A DNA stretch of 64,000 bases from Amphiduros pacificus (taxonomy: Eukaryota; Annelida; Polychaeta; Phyllodocida; Hesionidae): assembly GCA_949316495.1 (NCBI GenBank), contig OX439010.1:23937766-24001765 (forward strand). Direction: 5' to 3'. The notes beneath the pieces are model-generated. The model ran no database searches. It was not told the origin of the DNA and saw only the letters and a list, made by a program, of their open reading frames with translations. This document shows, piece after piece, positions 13,435 to 25,400 of this stretch (position 1 is its first letter; the number at the start of each line of letters is the position of its first letter). Position numbers and translations under genes: made by a program.

Positions 13435-16400
13435 GAATAGTCTCCATACAGATCAAAACAAGCAAAATTGCAAAGGCAATCAGCTGCAAGAAGATTGCTC
13501 AATCCGGACTGGATAATTTTGTGTGAAAATGATTAATTTTGTTGTCATTGCATGCATGTTTTATGTTGACTACAGAAGGGTGGTGGTGTTTATTGTCTTA
13601 ATATATTCCATAATATTTAATGAGTGTACATGTCATAAAATGCTAATCGCAAGGATAGGATCTTGCACACATGTGACAGCAATGAGTTGTGTGATGGTGA
13701 CACCTTCCATTCTGATTTGATGAGGTGGAACCTCCTGAAAAAGGTATCAGAGAGCTTACATTATAAAAACATTAAATTTTGATTTGATCTTAAAAAATGC
13801 TTTCCTGTCCACTTATTTGAAAAAAAGAAACCTGACTAAAAATAGGTCATTTTTTCCCATGCCTATTTAATATTAGTTAACATCAGGGGATTGAGAACAG
13901 AACTTCAGACAAGTTCTGACGTTCTACTCCAGCCTATGGACTCACCAAAACTGTTAAATATGGATATGGAAGGATTTGGAAGCCATAATTAATATCTGTT
14001 TTGTTTTTGTTTTTTTTATAGAAAATGAGGAAGAGAGTGTTGTGTTTTATATTTATAAATATATGTTGAAAAGATAACTGGCATCACAAATTTAACATGT
14101 CTAACTGCACTAATTTAACTCATGACAATAGAAAAAGTGATATGGGAAGTTATTTGCATAATCTGATGCATGTGTTTCCAGGTTCCAGTTCACCGTCAGA
14201 TGACTGGATGAAAGATCCCAGGATTCAGCAATGGAATGAGGAGGTCCAGCCCAACATGAAGGGCCTGTATGCACTCTGTATGCCCCACAACGATAAACAG
14301 CCCAGAGAGGTAGGTACCACAGGCCACTGTGTATATCACATCTCAGCATAGAGACCAGAGAGGTAGATACCACAGGTCACTGTATGTCACATCACAGCAA
14401 AGAGACCAGAGAGGTAGGTACCACAGGCCACTGTGTATATCACATCTCATCATAGAGACCAGAGAGGTAGGTACCACAGGCCACTGTGTATATCATATCT
14501 CAGCATAGAGACTATAGAGGTAGGTACCACAGGTTGCTGCGTACATGTATGTCACATCACAGTATAGAGACCAGAGAGGTAGGTACCACAGGCCACTATG
14601 TATGTCACATCACAGCATAGAGACCAGAGAGGTAGGTACCACAGACCACTGTGTATATCACATCTCAGCATAGAGACCATAGAGGTAGGTACCACAGGTT
14701 GCTGCATATGTCACATCACAGCATAGAGACCAGAGAGGTAGGTACCACAGGCCACTATGTATGTCACATCACAGCATAGAGACCAGAGAGGTAGGTACCA
14801 CAGGTTGCTGCGTATGTCACATCCAGCATAGAGACCAGAGAGGTAGGTACCACAGGCCACTATGTATGTCACATCACAGCATAGAGACCAGAGAGGTAGG
14901 TACCACAGGCCACTGTGTATATCACATCTCAGCATAGAGACCATAGAGGTAGGTACCACAGGTTGCTGCGTATGTCACATCACAGCATAGAGACCAGAGA
15001 GGTAGGTACCACAGGCCACTATGTATGTCACATCACAGCATAGAGACCAGAGAGGTAGGTACCACAGGCCACTGTGTATATCACATCTCATCATAGAGAC
15101 CATAGAGGTAGGTACCACAGGTTGCTGCGTATGTCACATCACAGCATAGAGACCAGAGAGGTAGGTACCACAGACCACTGTGTATGTCACATCTCAGCAT
15201 AGAGAACAGAGAGGTAGGTACCACAGCATAGAGACCAGAGAGGTAGGTACCACAGGCCACTATGTATGTCACATCACAGCATAGAGACCAGAGAGGTAGG
15301 TACCACAGACCACTGTGTATATCACATCTCAGCATAGAGACCATAGAGGTAGGTACCACAGGTTGCTGCATATGTCACATCACAGCATAGAGACCAGAGA
15401 GGTAGGTACCACAGGCCACTATGTATGTCACATCACAGCATAGAGACCAGAGAGGTAGGTACCACAGGTTGCTGCGTATGTCACATCCAGCATAGAGACC
15501 AGAGAGGTAGGTACCACAGGCCACTATGTATGTCACATCACAGCATAGAGACCAGAGAGGTAGGTACCACAGGCCACTGTGTATATCACATCTCAGCATA
15601 GAGACCATAGAGGTAGGTACCACAGGTTGCTGCGTATGTCACATCACAGCATAGAGACCAGAGAGGTAGGTCCCACAGGCCACTATGTATGTCACATCAC
15701 AGCATAGAGACCAGAGAGGTAGGTACCACAGGCCACTGTGTATATCACATCTCATCATAGAGACCATAGAGGTAGGTACCACAGGTTGCTGCGTATGTCA
15801 CATCACAGCATAGAGACCAGAGAGGTAGGTACCACAGACCACTGTGTATGTCACATCTCAGCATAGAGAACAGAGAGGTAGGTACCACAGCATAGAGACC
15901 AGAGAGGTAGGTACCACAGGCCACTGTATGTCACATCACAGCATAGAGACCAGATAGGTAGGTACCACAGGCCACTGTATGTCACATCACAGCATAGAGA
16001 CCAGAGAGGTAGGTACCACAGGCCACTGTGTATATCACATCTCATCATAGAGACCATAGAGGTAGGTACCACAGGTTGCTGTGTATGTCACATCACAGCA
16101 TAGAAACCAAAGAGGTAGGTACCACAGGCCACTGTGTATGTCACATCTTAGCATAGAGACCAGAGAGGTAGGTACCACAGCATAGAGACCAGAGAGGTAG
16201 GTACCACAGGCCACTGTGTATGTCACATCTCAGCATAGAGACCAGAGAGGTAGGTACCACAGGCCACTGTTTGTCACATCTCAACGATGTTACCCTTCCC
16301 ATCCCTAATAGTTCTGATTCCAAATATCTGGTCAGCAGTGGTATCCAATACGCAAGTATCCCATTTGCAAGCAAACAACATTGTAAGATTTTGTAAGATT

Positions 16401-19400
16401 TTGTTAATGTACATTGTGTACATTGCCTTGGCTAACATTCAAACCTATCCTTTTTTATTTCAGGAATTTAGTGGAGTATTTTCACAATATGGAGAAATAC
16501 AAGAGATAGCCATGACACCCAGGTGAGATGTTTATCATATCAGTTTAATGTGAGTTTAAAAAAGTGTGGTAATTTTCAAATAAATGCCCATACAAACCGA
16601 ATGGTTGCCATTGTGACAATATGCTTAATGTTATACATGTAGGTTCATGTGACAACATTGTTGATGTTATAGGTTCATGTGACAATATTGTTTATTATAT
16701 TACATATATATTTAGCAAATATTGTTGCTTTTACTGGTTCTTGTAATAATATCATTCATGTCGCAATATTGTTGATGTTACAGGTTCATGTAGAAATATT
16801 GTTGATGTTACAGGTTCGTGTAGCAATATTGTTGATGTTACAGGTTCATGTAGCAATATTGTCGATGTTATAGGTTCATGTAGTAATATTATTGATGTTA
16901 CAGGTTCGTGTAGTAATATTGTTGATGTTACAGGTTCGTGTAGCAATATTGTTGATGTTATAGGTTCATGTAGCAATATTGTTGATGTTACAGGTTCATG
17001 TAGTAATATTATTGATGTTACAGGTTCGTGTAGCAATATTGTTGATGTTACAGGTTCATGTAGTAATATTATTGATGTTACAGGTTCGTGTAGTAATATT
17101 GTTGATGTTACAGGTTCGTGTAGCAATATTGTTGATGTTATAGGTTCATGTAGCAATATTGTTGATGTTACAGGTTCATGTAGTAATATTATTGATGTTA
17201 CAGGTTCGTGTAGCAATATTGTTGATGTTACAGGTTCATGTAGCAATATTGTTGATGTTACAGGTTCATGTAGTAATATTATTGATGTTACAGGTTCGTG
17301 TAGCAATATTGTCGATGTTATAGGTTCATGTAGCAATATTGTTGATGTTACAGGTTCATGTAGTAATATTATTGATGTTACAGGTTCCTGTAGCAATATT
17401 GTCAATGTTATAGGTTCATGTAGCAATATTGTTGATGTTACAGGTTCATGTAGTAGTATTATTTATGTTACAGGTTCGTGGAGCAATATTGTTGATGTTA
17501 TAGGTCCATGTCGCAATATTGTTGATGTTACAGGTTCATGTAGCAATATTGTTGATGTTACAGGTTCATGTAGCAATATTGTTGATGTTACAGGTTCATG
17601 TAGCAATATTGTTGATGTTACAGGTTCATGTAGCAATATCGTTCATGTTATAGGTTCATGTAGTAATATTGTTGATGTTACAGGTTCTGCTTCCTTCGAT
17701 ACAAACATAAAAAAGAAGCTCTGTATGCCTTGTATTGCCAGCAGCGGGCCTATGATATCCGCATCCCGACAGAAAAAAACAACCCCAAACATGTGATCAA
17801 GCAGGACATGCAGGCAGAACCACCTCGGACTGGTAGGACATTCTTAACCTGTTTATCTATTCTAAGATGTATACCTACCTCTAACTCTATTTAATTCTGG
17901 ATAATCCCAGTCACTACAATAGACAGACCAGTCAAATGTGAGATTATGTGTAATTCTGGACCACCAGTTTTGCAGCAGATTGACCAATGAGAGTGTGTCT
18001 TATATCATTGGTTCAGTTTTAGCACTTCAAGATCAAGATGAAAAGTTGCACTATAGAATCTATGTTTAATTTAAGATTGGAGCAGTCATTCCTTGCATCT
18101 AGGTGATTTTAAATGTGTGTTATTTTAGAATATTGCCAGTTTCCCACAACTCTACAGGTATAAACTGATTTTTATAACCTGTTTGTCCCTTTTTTATTTA
18201 TAGACAAAATAGAAGTGTATGTTGGAAACCTTCCAAAAACAAGCATGATAAAGGTAAGTTTTATGATATCCTATTGGGAATCCTCACATACTGCCACCTG
18301 GTGTTGCTTTGTAGTATCGTCATCTGGTGAAACACAGAATAGGGATCAGTCATAAACATCATTTTTTGGTCATGTCTCAGCTTTGAATACACCAAAGCAA
18401 TTTATTCACTAAGTGTACATCAAAGGAAATATTTGTTTCTACCGTACTTACTCGTGTATTAGATGAGGTATTTGTACACAAATCCTTAGTTAATGCTTAG
18501 GGGGTCGTCTTATACAAGAGAGCAACCTGTTGATGAGGATTTACGCCAAAAAATTAAGGCACTACAAGTTTTCATTACGAACATTCATATTTTCAAAATA
18601 ACGAATATCGGACAAAGTGGATTGATTTTAATTGCGTTTTAAATGATATATAAAGGTATTTACCCAATATTATCAATTTGTTTTGGCTTTGTTCTCACTG
18701 ATTCCAATTATCAGCGTTCACTGTTTTGCATTTCGTCATTGTTTCTACAGTCTGCTTTGAGTCGTGTCTTCCCTGTTGACAGAAATGCTTTCACACGTGG
18801 ATCGATTTTAATTGTGTTTTAAATGCTTTGTTATTCTCGACCTGAGAAGCGTAATTGTGATAATATTAAGTAAATACCTTTATTTATCATTTAAAATCGA
18901 CCCGCTGCGTCCGATGTATGTTATTTCATCTTTTCAAAGTAAAACGTAAATTCGATGTGCGGAACACGGTAAATTCCATGTGCGGCAACACGAAGAGAAG
19001 CCAGGGATCCATCATTGCGCAATATATTAATATTTCAATGCGAGTTGATAGACTCCCAATTGTTTTCGCGCCAAAAATAAGACATGTCCCTGTCACTCCC
19101 GCTTTTTATAATGACGACCTTGTATTGCGTAATGCATGTTAATGGATGGATTATAATTGATAAATAAAGGTATTTACCCAATATTATCACCATGATTTAC
19201 AGCCGATTGAGTGCTACAAATGATAATGATTAAAAGCGATATAATGAATATCATTGGCTTTATAATACACAAAGAAATATTCTACCACGTGTTAGTTTTG
19301 AGGCTAAGATCAAGGAGGTCACGTACACCGTATTACGTTTTACTTCGAAATTCTCGACCTGCGAAGCATAATTTGTGATAATATTGGGTAAATACCTTTA

Positions 19401-22400
19401 TTTATCATTTAAAACACAATTAAAATCGATCCACTACGTCCGATATACGTTATGTTTTCTTTTGATGCTTTTCAAAATTACGACCATGTGTTGCGTAATG
19501 CATGTTATAAACGGATGGATGGTTTTTTTTGTGTTCTCGATCTGCAAAGCATATTTTGTATTAATATTGGGTAAATACCTTTATTTATCATTTAAAACGC
19601 AATTAAAATCGATCAGCTACGTCCGGTATCCGTTATTTCGAAAATACGAACATCGTATTTACGTTTTACCGTATATACTCGTGTATAAGACCGTTAAGAT
19701 CTTGTATTTTAAGCATATTTACGTTTCACTTTTAAAATGGCCGCCAAGCTTTAGCTGAAGCTTGAATGGTAGCAGAGCCGATATCTTGAGAAAAACCAAC
19801 TCGTCTTATATTCGGAAATTGTTTTTTTTCAAGCAAAATAACCTCAATTTTGGGGGTTCGTCGTATACACGAGTCGTCCTATACACGAGTAAATACGGTA
19901 TGTTACATGCCTTTTACATAACTTTAAATGTAACATATTGATGTCTGTTGTTAACACATTGGTGTCTGTTGTTAATATGGTCATATTTTTAAGTCAGTTA
20001 TATGTTTAAAGTCCTGTTCATACCTTCCTTCATTTAGTATTTTTTGCCTTTCAGTGGCGGCACGAGTTTGAAGAGTTATTCACAGATTTCCCTGTGCAGG
20101 GATTCCGTTATACCTGCAGTGAAGATAAACAGTGAGTCGATTCATATGAATAATACCTTTCTTAAATCTGATGTTATCCTAGAATTAGGTACTGATGCTA
20201 AAGAATTGATTTATTTGTATATAATTTTCCAAAAAGCCGTCTGGAATTTTATCACTAGCTCGTGGTCCCAGACTAGTAGAAACACTGTCAGGCTAGTACA
20301 CCTTTCCCTTATGCTAGCCCGACTGTCTAGTAGCTTATCATTATTTTGGTAAATGTTCCTTTGTCATTTGACCAATCTTTCTAATTATGAATTGCCCTAA
20401 CCAAGTACAATAATTGTGGTGCATAAACCCAAAATAGTTCAAACATGTAATTAATGAAAAGAATTACACATTGCCAAACAATGATCCAGGCTAGTACACT
20501 TTGATTTATTCTAGTGCAAATTTCCATTTACTTGCCCTTGGAAATCTCTAGCAGCCTATAAAGTATTTGGCCCAGACTGAAAAAGTATCCACCACAATGT
20601 TTAAGATGCCCACGGATACAAAACGCTTGTATAACAACACTATCTTGGTCACAGTGAAGAAAAATAACTTTGATCGACAGAATTTGACAAGATGGTAGCA
20701 GGTTGGTGATAGGCTGTCTTTGCACTGACATATTTGTTTTTTCTTTTACAGAGGGCACCACTAAAAAAAGTCAGGTCTCTTTCTGAATTATTAATTTTCT
20801 GCGTGGCATTACTATGCAATAACTTGAAGATAAATCTCCAGAATAAATTTCGAGAACTGAATAATATATTATTTTATATATATTTCTGTAAACAAGTTTT
20901 TCTCATAAACAGTGTTGATTTATTCTTCGAGACTATTATTCAACCAGTTACAGGTGTATCCATAGAATCTATCTTTATGAATATGCATACAGAATTAATC
21001 TTCAAATATAACATTTTCGTATTCTTGCAGTTTTGCATTTGTGGAATTTCCCACTGCTGATGAAGCTGAAACTGCTGTGTTACATCTGCAAAATATGAAA
21101 CTTTTCGGTCAGACATTGGTGATTCAATTAGCTTACAAAAATTCAAGTCAGGGAAAACATGACTTTAAAGACAATAGTGATGTCATCATGGCAACCTTGA
21201 CGAGAGATGGAGGTGCCGGCACAAAGAAGAGTCTTGGTAGCTTGCAGTACGACGAGGACTCCGACCAGGAAATGCCTGATTTAGAAGAGGATTACGACTC
21301 TGACGACAGTCTCCCAAGCCTGGAGGGACCCTCCGATGAGGAAGAGGAGGAGGATTATGTGTCTCAGCTTGATGACTTTGAAAAATTAGATCCATTCTCT
21401 GAACATAGAGGGCATGACAAGCAGTGGGATGACACAGCCTTAAATTCCAAACATAGTGGGCAGCACAGTCAAGATGTATTTGTTAGTGATGAAAATAAAC
21501 AAGTTCCACTGAATACTAGCCATAGTAAAACAAGCTCTCCATTGAGACCAGGTGATATTCAGAAGCAGAAGAGTAAGTTCAACAGTGGTAACCCAGCTAG
21601 AAGTTTCCAGAAGAAAACACACAGTCAGACTTACCATCCAAAAGGTGAGTGACCATTAAATATGAATAGAAATTATCGTATATGCCTTTAGATTTTTGCT
21701 ATCTGCCCTCCAATATCTGCTGCATTTTCACAGTGCTACAATTGCATCACAATCCGAATGGCATTTAAAAAAGAGAACCTTTTTAGTTTCTGTATTTACC
21801 ACGAAATAGGTTCATTTTCATTATATTGATATATTGACTTCTGCCTTCCTGTATGGATGTTTTATATGTTGTGAGGGTCCTTACATGGACTCGAATAACA
21901 TTCAAATTTTAACTATTTTTGCACACTTCCTGATACTAAAATTCCCCAAATTATTTGGACAAGTCCCCCCCAAATGACTGCTGTCCTACACCTTATGTAC
22001 AGCACTGGTCAAACCTTTGCTTGGCTCAGATCATGCATATATGAAATTTATTCATTGCTGAACAGGGATGGTTTGCCAAAATGGGTTGCTATGGGTGGCA
22101 TTAAAATCAATATAAGAATTTTAGTATTAAAATCAATATAAGAACTCATAAATATATATGTATTTCTTTTTTTCGTTTAGATACTTTGAAATAAATGGTA
22201 ACATTCTTCAAAAAAAACAAAAAAACTTTCATCAGATTTGGAAACTCTTTGGATGGGAGCAAATATTTTTTTGAAAGAAAACACTAAAAATATGTTGAAA
22301 CTGTTAACACCAGAAATTAATGCAGTAAAATATCTCACATCTTGGACAGTAAATTTCAGTATCATGTTATATTGTTTATTTCAGAAGGTGAAGAGCATTT

Positions 22401-25400
22401 AGACAAGATTTTTATTAGTGTGGAAAACTTTCCCTATGAAACTACTGTGGTAAGTTTAAAAATTATTTGATGATGAGAAATTTTGGGAATGGTCTTTATG
22501 TGAAGGTGGTGAAATATCTTTTCTTTTGGGCATTTTAATAATTGTAAACTCATATTTTCCTCATAAATCACTACCTGTAAACTAAAGGAAAGTATTGTGT
22601 ATCATGGAGTAAAGGCCGGAAAAACAGTTATTCTATTGATAATCATTAGAAATAACAATGATTGGTGACATTCACATTGTGCAGTACTTGGTCCTTTATT
22701 TATTTTTTTTTTAAATGAATCAAATGTTTTTGCCATTTTGCCATTTTAATCATTTTAATTTTGAAACTGATTCAAATGTGCTGAATTAAGAACTATTTAA
22801 GTCGCCTGTCAAATGAATCTAAACCACAGGCATATTGATAGCTGAAATTGATTAGGATAAGTTTCCACTATTCTCCAGCCAGAAATGGAACCAAGTTTTT
22901 TCCCTGTCTCACCGTTTAAAATAACATTTTCTTTATTCAAGAATATATTTATTTTCAAATCAAGTATTTATAAGAATATATATAAGAATAAGTTACAAGG
23001 ATTTTAGTTGATGTCAGGAATCTGTGGTGATATTTGGCATATTTTTGTTTTAGCCACATAATGTGAATACGGTAATGAGTTTTCAAATACTATTTCTGCT
23101 ATAGATGGAGAAAATACTTAATACATTGCTTGTCTTGATTTAGTTTAATATGATATGCAACAAAGTTTGGTAGAGCTTGATTTTTTATATTGCATTCACA
23201 AAATATAATATTTTAACAAGAAAGGGTTTTATCCAAAAATTAAAGAATACAAAATTTACAACACCTGTCATGACCATATTCAGGTGCAAGTCAAATATGT
23301 TTTTTTAAAATGCTTTTTATTGAAAAAACTGCCTACACCTCATACAAATAAGGATTTCATATTAAGGATTAATCTAAGAATCACAATACACAGATATTGA
23401 ACCCAGATATTAATTTGCATACTATGTCTAGCAATTTGCATACTATGTCTAGCAGGCCAAATGAGCTCCTAAACTGAACACCTTAAGTTTATATTAGGTA
23501 TGGATATATGTATATCGAGTTATCCTTTTGGTGGAATGAATCATCTTAATTAATAGTATTACTAACCTTGAATGGTATTTATAACCGTGAACAGAGATGT
23601 TTTTGGGGCCGCGCAGCGTGCGATTCGCCCATCGTTTTAGCCTGTTCCCGCAATCAAATGTCGACCAACGCGTCAATTTTGCGCTTACCTACCTCCGTGT
23701 CCGCCATTTTGTTTTTCGACTGTGTTCAATGCGAGATAGACGAATACGTCAACAAAAATGCGTCCGCCTGCAAATTTCTATCACGCGATTCTCTCTTCAA
23801 GCGCGAGGCGTTTACTGCAGACGAAAATCGTATTTTCTGACCAACTCCTTGGCCAAATAGACACAAATAAGATGCCCCCAAAGAAGAAATTCAAACATTC
23901 TAGTGGCCAAAGGTCCATGTTATGTTTTACTGGTAAGTATTTAATCATTTACAGTCTTCCTGATAACTGCTGGACCGCCGGTCCAGACCGGCATATTTTC
24001 TGTCATAGTCGGACCTCATGTCGGACATGTATTTTTGTGAAAATTCTAACTTTTCTCAAAATTTATCCCTCGAGATGATCGGCAGTCATTTAAAAAGTAA
24101 AACGTAAATACGAAGTGTCAGGGATCCATCATTGCGCAATACATTAATATTTTCAATGCAAATGAATAGCGTCCGATCATTTTCGTCACTTCCGGTTTTC
24201 AAAATGACGACCTGGTGTCTTATATGCGCATTTAAGTATTGTTAAACTCGCTTTTTCTCTGACTTGTGCATACTTTAAACTGATAAAATGAAGGCGGACT
24301 ATTGCAGACACGTGTCAGAATATTTCTATGTGCAAAATAAAAGATTGGGGAGTTTTGGGGAATCATTTGGGGAGTTTTGGGGAATCATGTAGGGGAGTTT
24401 TGGGGAATCATTTGGGGAGTTTTGGGGAATCATTTGGGGAGTTTTGGGGAATCATTTTGGGGAGTTTTGGGGAATCATTTGGGGAGTTTTGGAGAATCAT
24501 GTAGGGGAGTTTTGGGGAATCATGTAGGGGAGTTTTGGAGAATCATTTGGGGAGTTTTGGAGAATCATGTAGGGGAGTTTTGGGGAATCATTTGGGGAGT
24601 TTTGGAGAATCATTTGGGGAGTTTTGGAGAATCTTTTGGGGAGTTTTGGGGAATCATGTAGGGGAGTTTTGGGGAATCATGTAGGGGAGTTTTGGAGAAT
24701 CATTTGGGGAGTTTTGGAGAATCATGTAGGGGAGTTTTGGGGAATCATGTAGGGGAGTTTTGGGGAATCATTTGGGGAGTTTTGGGGAATCATGTAGGGG
24801 AGTTTTGGGGAATCATGTAGGGGAGTTTTGGGGAATCATATAGGGGAGTTTTGGAGAATTATTTGGGGAGTTTTGGAGAATCATGTAGGGGAGTTTTGGG
24901 GAATCATGTAGGGGAGTTTTGGGGAATCATTTGGGGAGTTTTGGGGAATCATTTGGGGAGTTTTGGGGAATCATGTAGGGGAGTTTTGGGGAATCATTTG
25001 GGGAATCATGTAGGGGAGTTTTGGGGAATCATTTTGGGGAGTTTTGAGGAATCATTTGGGGAGTTTTGGAGAATCATTTGGGGAGTTTTGGAGAATCATT
25101 TGGGGAGTTTTGGAGAATCATTTGGGGAGTTTTGGAGAATCATGTAGGGGAGTTTTGGGGAATCATGTAGGGGAGTTTTGGGGAATCATTTGGGGAGTTT
25201 TGGGGAATCATTTTGGGGAGTTTTGGGGAATCATTTGGGGAGTTTTTGAGAATCATGTAGGGGAGTTTTGGGGAATCATGTAGGGGAGTTTTGGAGAATC
25301 ATGTAGGGGAGTTTTGGGGAATCATTTGGGGAGTTTTGGAGAATCTTTTGGGGAGTTTTGGAGAATCATTTGGGGAGTTTTGGAGAATCATGTAGGGGAG

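Noticed and set aside
14711-16226. Minus-strand frames rich in CDVTYIVACGTYL
   Set aside because: They lie wholly in the 53-bp donor-copy array.
16752-17426. 224-codon minus-strand frame of LLHEPVTSTI repeats
   Set aside because: It is the 30-bp intronic acceptor array read in a frame free of stops; no gene signals.
14302-17687. CRISPR-like direct repeats
   Set aside because: Units are head-to-tail without unique spacers, in an animal intron: minisatellites.
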